Positions 19,621 to 30,550 of a stretch of DNA of 64,000 bases are shown in pieces. Every line of letters starts with the position of its first letter. Within the stretch, counting starts at the first letter, position 1. Source of the DNA: Powellomyces hirtus (Eukaryota; Chytridiomycota; Chytridiomycetes; Spizellomycetales; Powellomycetaceae). Both the position numbers and the translations under genes were made by a program. The notes under the pieces are model-generated. The model made no database searches. It saw only the letters and a program-made list of their open reading frames with translations, and was not told the DNA's origin. The stretch is taken from the NCBI GenBank assembly GCA_025526995.1, contig JAHLKG010000003.1, positions 1,550,001 through 1,614,000 on the forward strand, written 5' to 3'.

Positions 19621-21513
19621 TCGCCTACTTTAGCTCGACAACTGAAAATTTACCGGGTAAGCTCACATTTCATGTGCCTGAGGAGAGCTAACATTATCTG
19701 TATGCACAGAACGCATAATGTACGCGGAACCCATACCCGGATGGTCTTGATTGCCATTGCACTTTGGAAATATTGATTGATAGTTGGCGGAAACGCTTCG
19801 GTCGCTTACGGCACATACATGCGCGCTCCGGTTCAAGGACCTTGTTTCGTAATTGCATATGCTCGATGTCGACCGCCAACTGTAGCAAAAAACGTAGTCA
19901 TGGATTTCTGAATATACTTGCTTCATTAAAAGTCCGAGATGATGACTCCCTGTTGGCTTTATGGCCGGGTTCTTCTTGGACGAAAGATACACTCCTTGTC
20001 CCATGTCCGACTGCCTTTGTTCCCAAATTTGAGCTACCAAAAATGGTGGCCTGATACTATCTGAGAGATACATTATGTGCTTGCTCCCGACACGATAGAA
20101 CCACGATTGGGTAATTTGCACTGAACGCCACGATTTTAGCAGGGTCCTGGAATGTGTTGTAACTTGGCACAAGCAAGTTATATTTGACAAGTCAATCCAC
20201 TCTGTGCTTTGCTCCCGACACGATAGAATCACGATTGGGTAATTTGCAACTGAAGGGCACGATTTTAGCAGGCTCCCCGAATGTGTTGTAACTTGGCGTA
20301 AAAGTATATTTGAAACTGGTTGTGCATCCCATGTTTGACTATTCACTTCTTTCGTAACCCTTGTCTCGAACCTGCTCGGCTGATTCTTCAAAGGGGAAGT
20401 GGGCATTTCGCTTTTTAGCGAGTTGAAAGCTGACTCGGGCCCGATGATGGACCGCCATGTCGGACAACCAAGCGTGATTGGTGCAATTTGGGTACGCCGG
20501 GCAAAAGCAAATTTCCCGCATGGCTAGAGTCCATACGTCTGGCCGTTTGCAGCAATAAGGAAAAATGGTGGCAGTCGGCGGGGCTCCTGAGCTGCGGAAC
20601 GTGATCGTTTTGCCCACCCCATGTGCAAGTGCGTCGGATGTTTGCCTAAACGCACACATCGAAAATGCATCCGTACTGAAATGTTGCGTGGCAGCGCATT
20701 CGTGGGAATTGTTTCCGGGCACAACTCAAATACATACAATGTCACATACCCTTGTACATCTCCTTGCAAATTTCACCAAACGGACTAGCTACATCGTTGC
20801 GCTGCATTCAGACAAGCTCTGTATCCGTCCCCCAAACGAAAGGCCATACAAGCAAAGCAGTGTGGGTTCAAGTCACGACCATTCCTCTGCCATTGCCGAT
20901 ACAGCACGGGTAAACGCCGATATTTTCAATAGGCAGCAACTGGCTCACCCACAACCAAACCCACTCTGATCCAGCACCTAAAAGGGCTACCGCAGACCCA
21001 AAACGCAACTCCCAAATTGCAAGAAAGCACTACCGCCCTGTCCACTGCAAGTATCCAAAGTCTCCACACCGTATCCACTCCCTAACGTCCAACTCTGCAG
21101 TATTCTATGAAGAGCATGATGCAGTCTGGCATACTGGCCTGTCCCCGCGTCAAGAGGGTTGGGTTGGGTCCTGCTCCGATTGTGATCCAACCCAGCTAAC
21201 CTAACTGCAAATCCTGAACACAGCAGCGCAAACACCAATTTAGGGGGGTTTTCGAAATGTCGAAACCGAAGGATCGGGTTGGTATCGTAAGCTCTTGGAC
21301 ACATTCGGACGCACGCGTTACGCGTCTCACCGCGGTTTGCGGGATGGCTGCAGTCAGGCAAGTAGCGCAGAAGGGCAAGGGAAAGGCGTCTCGTTGTTAT
21401 CCAAGAGTCCGTGGGCGTATGGCAAGATCGAGTTGGGCGACAATGTGACAGCGCCTTTTAGTAAGTGATTTACCCAAAGTAGCGTTGCTCTATCATCAGA
21501 TAATAAATGTGAG
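19621..21513. other. Gene-poor stretch after the retroelements
   Basis: No gene is supported. A reverse frame at 20339-20722 (127 codons) has a Cys/His-rich patch (CFCPAYPNCTNHAWL) that faintly recalls a zinc finger, but it matches nothing I know. The 127-bp repeat (listed separately) lies here. The block GGGTTCAAGTC at about 20867 resembles a tRNA B box but has no cloverleaf around it. Confidence 0.5.
20085..20300. repeat. Two-copy direct repeat, 127-bp spacing
   Basis: CTCCCGACACGATAGAACCA at 20085 recurs as CTCCCGACACGATAGAATCA at 20212. About 90 bp are shared in each copy, including ACGATTGGGTAATTTGCA, CACGATTTTAGCAGG and GAATGTGTTGTAACTTGGC. There are small indels. Origin unknown. Confidence 0.85.
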
Positions 21514-21870
21514 ATGAGTGCATTCACTGGTGAGGATCCGGTTCGCAGACTTTGTTCAGTGGTACTTATTGAAAAATTTAGGCAGGGGACCACGGTCAAT
21601 GGAGACGTCCCTGTGCAATTCAAAGGAGCGCCCAAAAAGATGCAAAATCATAGCGTGACTAAGAAACCGTCCTTTGGCTCCTTCGACTCGGAAGCGTCTC
21701 AAAGCGTCCCCGAAAAGCCTCAGACGAAAGAGGGAAAGAATGTTGCCGAACCTATCAAATCATCCGAACCCATCGCCACCCAGAAGCCCGTCAACAAAGC
21801 TGCAAGCGGTGCTAACTCTCCAGCGCACAAATGTATACAAGTATATGGAAACTTCACAGGTTTTCAATAA
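21514..21870 (+). CDS. Doubtful small open frame
   Basis: This 118-codon frame starts MSAFTGEDPVRRLCSVVLIE. Its second half is polar and Lys/Ser/Pro-rich, with no recognised motif. It lies tail-to-tail with fungalysin. It could be a chance frame, a relic or a small disordered protein. Nothing else in the surrounding DNA supports it. Confidence 0.2.
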   Translation: MSAFTGEDPVRRLCSVVLIEKFRQGTTVNGDVPVQFKGAPKKMQNHSVTKKPSFGSFDSEASQSVPEKPQTKEGKNVAEPIKSSEPIATQKPVNKAASGANSPAHKCIQVYGNFTGFQ

Positions 21871-22090
21871 GCAACATCAAATAAACAATATTCAAAAAAT
21901 CTGAAATACAGTGAGAAGGGCTACGCCAAAACCTATATACAACAAAAAAGCGATGCAGGACAAATGTTCTGGAACAACAAAAGGGACAGGGATGCGTGTG
22001 TGTGTGTGTGCAGTGTATGTGGCTGGGGTAGGGTTCTGTGGTTTATATACTCTTCTTTTGGGAAAAGAACGGTGTATGCCGGGATGGGAT

Positions 22091-24562
22091 TTACTGGTTG
22101 GCGGCGTCGGCAGCGTTGGCGTCGGCGTCGTCAGGGTTGGGTTGGCCGGCACCGTCGTCTTCGGCAGCAGGTTCGGCAGCTGGGGCTTCAGCGGCGGCGG
22201 CTCCGTTTCCAGCAGCTCCACCGTTGGCATCTCCAGCAGCTCCGCCGTTCGCACCGCCAGCGGCACCTCCAGCAGCGCCACCGTTGGCACCTCCGGCACG
22301 TCCACCGTTCGCACCACCAGCGGCACCTCCAGCAGCTCCACCGTTTGCACCTCCGGCACGTCCACCGTTCGCGCCTCCAGCGGCTCCTCCAGCAGCTCCA
22401 CCGTTTGCACCTCCAGCGGCACCTCCGGCAGCTCCACCGTTCGCACCTCCAGCGGCACCTCCGGCAGCTCCACCGTTCGCACCTCCAGCGGCACCTCCAG
22501 CAGCTCCTCCGGCAGCACCTCCGGCGCAAGCAGCCGGGACAGTGTTGTCGTCGCGGAAGGGCTGAGTGTTGGTCGCCCGTTCACCGAGACCGCGCTTGGC
22601 GAAACCCGCCCACAGCGCGCACTGGTTCTCACCCTTGGTGAGGGTGAGTTCGGCAGCGAGGATGGCGTCACGGGCCTGGATAAGGTTGGGGTTGCAAGGC
22701 TGCAGCTTGAAACCATCGACCACGTACTGGATCATGAGGGTGTTACCCTTGCCCGACTTTGCGTCGCCAAAGTCGGCCGTGAAGCCCTTGGCGTCGACCA
22801 TGTTCCAGTAGGCCTCAAACAGCATCGTGTTCCAGATGGTTCCAATCTGGTGGACTTGCTGGAATTGCGGGTTGTTGAGGGTGGCGTAGGTCAAGGGGTT
22901 GGTCTGGGTGTTGGTCGAGTAGGGTACGCTGCGGACTCCGTTCTGGTTGTTGAGGACATAGGTGCCGACGGCCTGGTCGGTGGCGCGGGTGTCCTTGGCA
23001 GTCATGCCAAAGGCGACGCCGAAAAAGTCGGACCAGCCTTCGCCCATTCCACCGGCGAGCGGGGCGTTGAGGCAGTTGGAGTTGGCGGGTCCACCGGTGA
23101 GACGGGTGGAGAGGCCGTGGGCGAGCTCGTGGACGGGGATGTCGTTTTCGAGGTTGCCGTCGCGTTGCGGGTTGGTGGCGGTAAAGACAAACATGCGCAT
23201 GATGCCGACGGTGCCGTCGGGCGGGGTGGCAAAGTTGGCATTGTCGGTTCCGGAGCCGTCCTGGGCGTTGGCAATGACGGGGTCCTGGGCCGCACCTCCT
23301 TTACCATTGTTGTTGACCTGGAAGTTTCCGGCGGCCTCGGTGAATCCGTACTGGTACAGGACGTCGTGAAAGTGGTTGGCGAGGAAGAACATGTTGGTGA
23401 TGGACGCGTCCTCATAGGCGGGCGGCTGCTGATTTGTGTCGTCGGCGGCAAAGTCAAAGGTAAAGGTGTTGCTGACGGGACGACGGTTCTGCAGGGGGTT
23501 GTTGACGTTGGCGCGGTTTTCCTGTCCAACGACATTGTTACCAGCGGTAGTGCCGAGCGGACCGTTGCCGTCGCCCATGTCGTGCCAGCCCAGCGGCGAC
23601 GCGGTGGTGTCAAAGGGGTTCTGGACGACGATGGGAGGGGTGGAGGAGAGGTCCTGGGAGCCAAAGGGAAGGGCGCGGTAGGTGGTGTCTGGGATTGCGG
23701 CGCCGCCCGCGGCCTGACGACGGTGGAGGTTGGAGATGGCGCTGAGCATCTCGACGTGGTCGACGGGGTCGCTGAACTCGAGGGCGCGCTTCTTGGGAGC
23801 ATTCTTTTCGACGGGGGGTTCCCAAAAGTTGGCCGTCTGCCAGTCGGCCTTTCCGACGAGGCTGCCGTCCTTGACAGAGATGAAGGCATTGTGGAAGGCA
23901 TCGCTGCGCTGCACGCTCAAGCTCCACACTTTTTCGAGGGCGGCGGTGGGAGTTTGGTAGAGTTTGAGCTCGGCCTTGATGTTTTGGGCGGCAAACGGGG
24001 CGCCGCTGACGGCAATCGAGCCGTCAGGGCGGGTGGTCTCGGTGAGCTGCGCCGGCGTCACGGCGAACCCGAACGCCTTGGCGTAGCCCTCGACGGCCTG
24101 GGTAGCGGTGATTTCAGGGCCGGGGGCCTGATCACGACGGGCGAGGCGGCTGACGGGGGCGAACGCGTTGGAAGCGGTGATGGCGTTGCCAAAGGGGTCC
24201 ATGTGAACATCGGACACGCCGTTGACTACTTGAAGCCCATTGACGGTCTGGACCGAGTAGTAGTGGTAGGTTCCCGAGTGTTCGTCCTTGTATCCGTTCA
24301 GCATTGTGCCGTCCGTGTTGTTAAAGTTCTTGACCAACCAGGCCGAGGCGACGGCGGGCATCTCTGCGGCGGGAATGGGGTTGGACAACAGGCTGCGGGA
24401 TGTGGGGGGTTTCCATGATTGCGGGGTTTCCTGGTAATAGCCGATGGAGTTGCCTGGGGCAGCGGCGGCTGCACCAGATTGGCGTGAGAGGAGCGGATGG
24501 GCCAGGACAGCGCCGGAAGCGGCCAGGGCGAGGGAGAGGTGAGCAGCCAGCGAAGGAGCCAT
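22091..24562 (-). CDS. Secreted fungalysin (M36 zinc metalloprotease) with Gly/Ala/Asn tail
   Basis: This is a single-exon frame of 823 codons. I chose the ATG at 24562 because it starts a clear signal peptide (MAPSLAAHLSLALAASGAVL, then AHPLLSRQ). The in-frame ATG 19 codons upstream would bury that signal. An FTP-type prodomain follows (NGLQVVNGVSDVHMDPFGNA). The protease domain has HELAH at 478-482 and the third zinc ligand in EGWSDFFG (E508). Fungalysins are secreted with an inhibitory propeptide and degrade extracellular protein. The usual M36 fold ends near residue 670. After VPAACAGG comes about 150 residues of G-G-A, G-G-A-N and G-G-R repeats, then an acidic end (NPDDADANAADAANQ). I do not know this tail in standard fungalysins; it could be a wall-binding or linker segment. 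Confidence 0.93.
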   Translation of the reverse strand: MAPSLAAHLSLALAASGAVLAHPLLSRQSGAAAAAPGNSIGYYQETPQSWKPPTSRSLLSNPIPAAEMPAVASAWLVKNFNNTDGTMLNGYKDEHSGTYHYYSVQTVNGLQVVNGVSDVHMDPFGNAITASNAFAPVSRLARRDQAPGPEITATQAVEGYAKAFGFAVTPAQLTETTRPDGSIAVSGAPFAAQNIKAELKLYQTPTAALEKVWSLSVQRSDAFHNAFISVKDGSLVGKADWQTANFWEPPVEKNAPKKRALEFSDPVDHVEMLSAISNLHRRQAAGGAAIPDTTYRALPFGSQDLSSTPPIVVQNPFDTTASPLGWHDMGDGNGPLGTTAGNNVVGQENRANVNNPLQNRRPVSNTFTFDFAADDTNQQPPAYEDASITNMFFLANHFHDVLYQYGFTEAAGNFQVNNNGKGGAAQDPVIANAQDGSGTDNANFATPPDGTVGIMRMFVFTATNPQRDGNLENDIPVHELAHGLSTRLTGGPANSNCLNAPLAGGMGEGWSDFFGVAFGMTAKDTRATDQAVGTYVLNNQNGVRSVPYSTNTQTNPLTYATLNNPQFQQVHQIGTIWNTMLFEAYWNMVDAKGFTADFGDAKSGKGNTLMIQYVVDGFKLQPCNPNLIQARDAILAAELTLTKGENQCALWAGFAKRGLGERATNTQPFRDDNTVPAACAGGAAGGAAGGAAGGANGGAAGGAAGGANGGAAGGAAGGANGGAAGGAAGGANGGRAGGANGGAAGGAAGGANGGRAGGANGGAAGGAAGGANGGAAGDANGGAAGNGAAAAEAPAAEPAAEDDGAGQPNPDDADANAADAANQ
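22180..22545 (-). repeat. Coding minisatellite in the fungalysin C-terminus
   Basis: Units built from CACCTCCAGCAGCTCCACCG-type blocks (plus strand) repeat with small variations. Each change keeps the frame and swaps Ala, Asn and Arg within a glycine-rich register. Such repeats expand and contract easily, so tail length may vary between strains. Confidence 0.85.
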
Positions 24563-26067
24563 GATGAAGCAGATGATGTTGTGAGTTTGGGAAAGAGGGA
24601 GCGACCAGAATAGACACACACGAAGGTGGGGCGAGGGGAAGTATGTACGATTGGGCGGGTGGCGGGATGTCAGGCCTATGACGGTATATACAATGGCCTA
24701 GTGTTTGTGAGAGTGTTGACGAGAGGGTGTGTGTGTGAAGGGAGAGGGGGGGGGGCATGAACTGAATGGCAAGGTCTTTATGGAGCGAGTCTCATCTGGC
24801 GAGAGCGACAGAGAGAGAGAAGAGAGAGCGAGAGAGTGGATGGTATGAAACGGCCACTTGATAGACGCAATAAATACACATTTCATTTCTTCACGCACGC
24901 TGATCGTTCCATTCATTCATAGCGACTAAAGTGCACGACAGCCGCCCCTCTCCCCTCATTCATTCATTCATTCATTCCTACTCTCATCATCCATCCACTC
25001 TCTCTCTCTCTCTCTCTCTCTCGCTCTCTCATCTGAAACGGATGCACAAGGGGGGCCTGACTTGGGGGCATGTACTGCATAAAGGGAGGCTCATTCACTC
25101 TCTCTTTCTCTCTCAAGGCTCAAGCGGCCGTGTGAAACACTCCCCCTGCGGTCACTCGTTGATTAGGAGGCTTCTTTGGCCCCTTGATGGACGCGTGTCA
25201 GAATAGTTAATTATGCGAAACATTTCCCTGCGCGTCCCCCACGCGTTGCTCTCCCCGCGGCTGCTACATTTAGCCTCCTCCCTCGACGCATGCTGGATGT
25301 AGGTCAACTGGATATAGTATTGCATTCGCTGACTCTCTTTCTCTCTTCTCTCTCCTCTGACTGAACTGACTGGCTAATATTAGCCTTGGTCAAAGACGAT
25401 GATTCCTGGATGGATGACTCTACAAACACGTGCATGCATCGTCCATCTGGCTGGACTGAGAGTGTGGATTGATGGATGGAATGAGTCAGACGCTGCACTC
25501 GCTCCCTCCTTTGCTTACCAACGCGCTTCTTCCGACCGCCACGAACGAACAAACAGGAAGAGAGACGAGATATACGCCCCCCCCTTGCCTTCCCTCCGCT
25601 CGGTCTCAGGCAGTTACGCTTACTTTTCACAACTGCTGCTACAAGTCGCCGCTCACACACACGCCCCCCCCCCCCCCCCCCCCGTTATCCCCCGCCTCCA
25701 CGACCCCCCTTTTCCTCTCCTCTTTCCGTGTGCGTTGTAGAGTTGCCTTTGGCCAGCGTGCGTGGGCGTTGCTGACAGACACCCGTAGAGCTTGCAGAGT
25801 AGCAGTGAGTGTGTGTGTGTGTGGATGCGCTGCGTGGCCTCTCTTTCTTCGCCAACGATTTGCGTTGACCTCCTCCTTTCCCTTCCTTCTCTTGCCCGTC
25901 TTCTTCTTTATTTTCCTTCCGTCTCCTCCCTCCTTCTCCCTCCATCTTTCCCATCTCCTTTCTATTTTCGCTCTCCCTATTCTTCGAACCTATCCTACAG
26001 CATAACTAAACAACACCAACCCAATAATCCCTCCCTCCCTCCATCGCATCTCTTAACCAACACCATC
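24563..26067. other. Shared 5' region between fungalysin and the Zn2Cys6 factor
   Basis: This divergent intergenic region holds no gene. It contains a TTCA-type tetranucleotide run (ATTC repeats, about 24956-24977), a CT dinucleotide run (about 24998-25022), further CT-rich tracts, and a run of 20 C at 25664-25683. The roughly 130 bp before the transcription-factor ATG are strongly pyrimidine-rich, as is common in fungal promoters and 5' leaders. Both genes probably read outward from here. Confidence 0.7.
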
Positions 26068-29000
26068 ATGTCGGCGGATCCCACTTCTACATCAGTACCT
26101 TCTCTGTCGGGCTTGCACCAGTCATCAGCCTCTGCCTCCACCTCAGCACCACCTTCATCTGCACAATCCAATTCCGCAGCAACATCAGCACCAGTCACTT
26201 CTCCACCACCGCCGACTTTGGCAAACACCACTACCACTCCATCCGCATCCGCATCCACATCCACTCCCACACCCACACCCATTCCATCGTCTTCTTCAAT
26301 CTCTCACCAGCGTCAGCGCAACATCACAGCGGAGAGCGACATGAGCACAGAATCAACCAACAATCACAGTAACAACAGCAGCCACCGCCAGGGACTGCCA
26401 ACACCGGCCATCTCACCAACGACCATGAGCCCAACCACTCACTCGCAAGTCCATGACAACGACACCGAGCAAGTCAATGGTGGTGGAACTGGAGGCAGCG
26501 GCGGCCCACGGAAGAGAAATCAGGTTAAGAGAGCTTGTGGTAAGTAGACAAGTCAACAAGGCGGAAAGTGACCGGAGGTTGGGTCGACCATTCCTTGACC
26601 AGGGTCGCTTGGACGAAATCGCGACTTCCGAGCTTCAAGCAAGCCGCTGCGAGCCCCAAACGGACTCGTGCGTGACTGATGCCAATCATGTCTCTCATCT
26701 CCTTTCCTTGTTTTTTAGTAAATTGTCAAAAGGCATGCAAGAAATGCGACAATGGTCGCCCTTGCGGTCGATGCATCAAATTTGGCCTGGAAACTACTTG
26801 TGCAGACTCTGCCCGAAAAGAAAGACAGCGAGTTGGCGTCAAAAGAGGTATGTGGACAGGCAACGCGCCGATCTGTATCTCATCGAATTAGAGCACTCAT
26901 TGGCCAATGTGCTTTTGCAAGTAGGCAGATCAGCATCAGTGGAAAGCGGAACGGACGGCTCCAGTCCCGTCCACGGATGGTCCAAGCTCGACATCCTGTC
27001 CAGACTCTGCCATACGGTGCTGATGCATGCTGCAGAGTCTGGTGACGACAGCGCCGATATGGCTCTTGACGAACCAGAGCTGCTGGCCGCTCGCTCCCTG
27101 TCCATCATTGCCAACAGATCTCGCGGCGTCGAATTGGACGACTTGCCCGACTCGCCCGACCCATCGCCTGATCCCCTCGATTACGAATACGACCATCAGA
27201 GCTTTGATCACTCGGATCTCGTGCAAGAAGGCGCACAAAAGGTCAAACCACCCTTTGGAAACATCAACGTTAATTCTCTGGCGGCGACACTGAGCGTGGC
27301 TGGACTCTCGGCTGCCGCAAATGGCACCAATTCAATGAGTGCCCTCGCGTCTCTGTACCCCTTTTCTGCGTTTGCTGGCTTGGAAGCGCTGGCGGGAGCC
27401 TCCAACGCTGGGACGCAAGCCAAAAACGATACCATATCCCCAGGAGTGCGTTTTGCGCCGTTTGCGTTTAGTGGATTCAATCCGCTGGCGGCATTCGAGA
27501 CGCCGGTTCCGCCACCACCAAAGGTTCGCGAACCCAATCCATTGGACGACTTTGCTGCCATCTCGGACACGGTGCGACGAATGGAAGACGAAGCCTATGC
27601 CCGGTCAAAGAAACGAAAAGCACCCGCCGCCACATCAACGCTGTCGACGCCGCTCCCGCCTCTTCCGTCCTTGTCTTTGTGGAAACCATCGACTACCTCG
27701 TCGGCATCGGCGCCGGCGACTCCAGCTTCATCTGAAAATGCGGTTCCTGCCTCATCGAGCGCGGCTGCTTCTGTCACTGCCGCTGTGCCAGCCACGTCCA
27801 AATCCGGCACTAAATCCAGCGGCACTGGGAAACGGACCCGACGTACGTCTACGGGGATGTTGCTCACACCTGCACCCACTCGCGTTCACACGCCAGCGCA
27901 AACTCCAGCGCAGACTCCAGGCGCCACTCCATCGCAGACGCCTGCTGTGACACCATCACACACGCCGGCCACCACCCCTGCTCCGTCCAAAGCCAAGGTC
28001 GCTCCCAATAAGCCATTGCCGGAATACCGGCCTCCAGCACCCATGTTGGAAGCGGTGCTGGAAGAGCCGCAGCAGCCACCCCAAAAGAAGCAAAAGCAGA
28101 AGCGCAAGTCCAGCAATGCACAAGCCCACCATGCGCACGAACAGGACCTTTTCACAAACACGCCATCGTCGGCCGGGGTGTATGCGCCCACTGCGCCGCA
28201 CGCAAGCTTGCACCATGCCCTGCCTGCTCGCCATCAGATTTACATCTCGGGAAAACCGCAAAAACCTTCACATCACCAATCCTCACCCCCGCAAGCGCAA
28301 GACCTGCCTAGCATGGTGTATCCCGCGCCAGGTTACCCATCGGACAGCAGTTTGCTGCCCTACCCATACAGTCCACACAACTCGTCGGCAACCGGAGGAG
28401 CATATACACCCGCGTCCTACCCGCTCTCCTACTCGCAATATTACCCTGCCTTGGAGACTGCAAACGACATGTACAATCAAAGCTACCTGGACGGACCGGT
28501 CCACTTTCCACCTGTCTCATCCACAAAGGGCAGCATGCCCATGGATTTTGTCTACAACCCGGTGGTCCTGCCCACATCCACATCGCCAGCATCGCTGACC
28601 CTCCCGCCCGTAACACCCACGCCCATGTCCCCGACATTGTCATCGTCCTCGGTGGCGCGGAAATCCATCGACAGGCGAACCCCGATGATCCCGGACACGG
28701 GCGCCGTTGACATGTTCACTGGCGCAGGAGGGTCTCAACTCGTCTCCCAACCATTGCAACACCACCCGATCTCGCACCCGCATCTCCCATCCCCGTCACA
28801 GCTCCTTCACCTCCACTCTTACCAGCCTCTCCCATCGCCGTACTTGTCCACGCACCCAACCCTGCCGTTGGGTCATCCATCCGCTGACATGTTTTCGGCC
28901 GCTCCTCGGTCGGTGGCTCCCGTAGCTCCCGCCGCGGGTCCCTCTGTGAACAGCACCATCAAGCCCACCACGTCCTCGCCCGCGCCGTCGCACCACCATC

Positions 29001-29089
29001 ACCACAGCCAACACGTTCCGGAATTCTGTCTACCGGGCGAACAGAACCTCCTGGACTCGGAAAGCAGGGTCCGCATGGATATCATCTAA
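26068..29089 (+). CDS. Zn2Cys6 (zinc cluster) transcription factor
   Basis: Three exons: 26068-26539, 26719-26847 and 26922-29089, giving about 922 residues. The last acceptor could lie 3 nt later (26925), and both keep the frame. Intron 1 splits the first cysteine codon from the next residue. The spliced protein has the full cluster C157-x2-C-x6-C-x5-C-x2-C-x8-C185, read as RACVNCQKACKKCDNGRPCG and so on, followed by a basic stretch (RKERQRVGVKR). This binuclear zinc finger binds DNA in fungal nuclei. The first 150 residues are Ser/Thr/Pro-rich. The long C-terminal part is Ala/Ser/Pro-rich with T-P-A-x-T-P repeats, a basic Lys/Gln patch (KKQKQKRK) and a His run (HHHHHSQHV), and is probably disordered activation region. 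Target genes unknown. Confidence 0.9.
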
Positions 29090-30550
29090 TGCGCGTGCCG
29101 TTCCCCATTGCTTGTGCTTTCGTCACATTGTGTGTCCTCTCCCGGGCTTGTATATACCTCCCGAGTGTTGTGTATGTGTGGGTGTGTAGTAGTTTGTAAT
29201 TCCCCCCCCCCCCCCCCCACCGGTCTGCGTACTTCCGGTTTTTTGTGTCTGTAGCCCCAATTATTCTCGCAACACTCGGCCCACTACTCTCTCCCCTCCC
29301 CCCCCCCCCAACCTAACCCAACCCGTTTATGTATGTGTATCGTTTGTCCGTGTGTCGAAGAGCTAGGAGCCGGGGGGTTTTTTCTGCGTGGAAGTTTTGT
29401 TTTTCTTTTTGTACAAACAAATGAATGAAATGAGGATTCTGGAGGGAACAAACCGTATGCTTCAATACCCCATTCCCTACCCGCCCCAATCCGTGGCCAT
29501 TCCCGACCACTGCAGCCACGACCCCCCGCGCTTTCTTTCATCGGGCCCTCCGCGCTTGGACGGTAATGAATCAGGGCATTCGAACAAGGGTTGGTAGGGA
29601 TGTTCAATAAATAGTGTAATTCCAATTCCATTCTTGAGCGGGTTGTCGCGGTTGTCGCGGTTGTCGCGGTTGTTCGCAAGTTTGGAAGATGAATGACTGC
29701 TACGTGGTTTGTCTTTTTTTTTTTTTTTGTTGTCCGTGATGAGACAATTCGTAAAGCGTAAAAAGCCTGATTCGCACCCGAACCCCAACCCCGACGGCCC
29801 GCACGTGAATCCGCAACCTCCTCTTTTCTTGCTCGTTGTCTGTTACAGTACCTGTGGGACGGGTGGAGAAAGGGTCCCGTGCCCTCCACATCCGTGCATT
29901 TCGGGTGCGCGGGGGGGGGGGGGGGGGGTGCGGAGTTTTGCGCTTTTGCGGCAGGGATACGGGATCGGTGTTACTGTATGTTGTGTCCGCCGGTTGCTCA
30001 CACATGGCGCAGTGCCAACGGGTAGGTTGCAGTATATATGGTACAGGGTTCGGTTGGTCGGGTCGGCTGGGCGGGCGGGGCATTCACGACTGTGGAGGCA
30101 TGGCAAGATTGATGTGATGGGTGAACGAGTGAAGCATCACCAAGGGCGAAAGTTTGGATTCTTGATAAAAGAGGATTGTCAATTTTCTCCAAAGCGCACC
30201 ACCACAAACGTTCCGAGATTGGGGGTAGTGAACCCAAACGTTCCAAGGATTTTTAAAAATGGCGCCAAAAATAGCACAATATGACATATAGCGGGGTCGT
30301 GGGGGAGAGTTCTACCCTGCCCCGCGAGAAAAGGTATATCGGTGTGAGAGGAGCGTGGAAATCTAATATAAGCTAGGTCTACATTTGACGTCTAGATTGG
30401 GACCTGTGGGGGGGTGGGGGTTGACATTGGCAATTACACTAGAGGCAGAAGAGGGGGGGCGGGTTGACGTGAGATGCGGTGTCGTGCGGTTACGAAATTC
30501 TCCCCAGGGATGGCTACGTGGTGGCGGTGGTGTTCGAATGTCGCAGATTC
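29090..30550. other. Convergent intergenic region with G/C and T runs
   Basis: No gene is seen. This lies between the ends of the zinc cluster factor and the Tim54-like gene. It has runs of 17 C (29202-29218), about 18 G (29911-29928) and a long T run (about 29715), plus four tandem copies of GGTTGTCGC (about 29640-29672). The nearby open frames on both strands are low-complexity shadows. Confidence 0.7.

Noticed and set aside
20820..20890. Possible tRNA (GGGTTCAAGTC B-box-like block)
   Set aside because: No acceptor, D or anticodon stems can be paired around it.
21911..24418. An 835-codon plus-strand open frame opposite fungalysin
   Set aside because: It is a mirror of a GC-biased real gene. 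It is made of Gly/Val/Ser low-complexity sequence with no domain, while the minus strand has a signal peptide, HELAH and EGWSD.
24956..25025. ATTC and CT runs as a telomere or origin
   Set aside because: The units are simple microsatellites between two ordinary genes and match no known fungal telomere repeat.
25469..26005. A 178-codon frame upstream of the zinc cluster factor
   Set aside because: It is low-complexity (Pro/Ser/Leu from C and CT runs), crosses a 20-C run, and precedes the real ATG at 26068 in promoter-like DNA.
29709..30284. A 191-codon plus-strand frame in the spacer after the zinc cluster factor
   Set aside because: It starts in a T run, crosses an 18-G run and has no domain, so it is a chance frame through low-complexity DNA.
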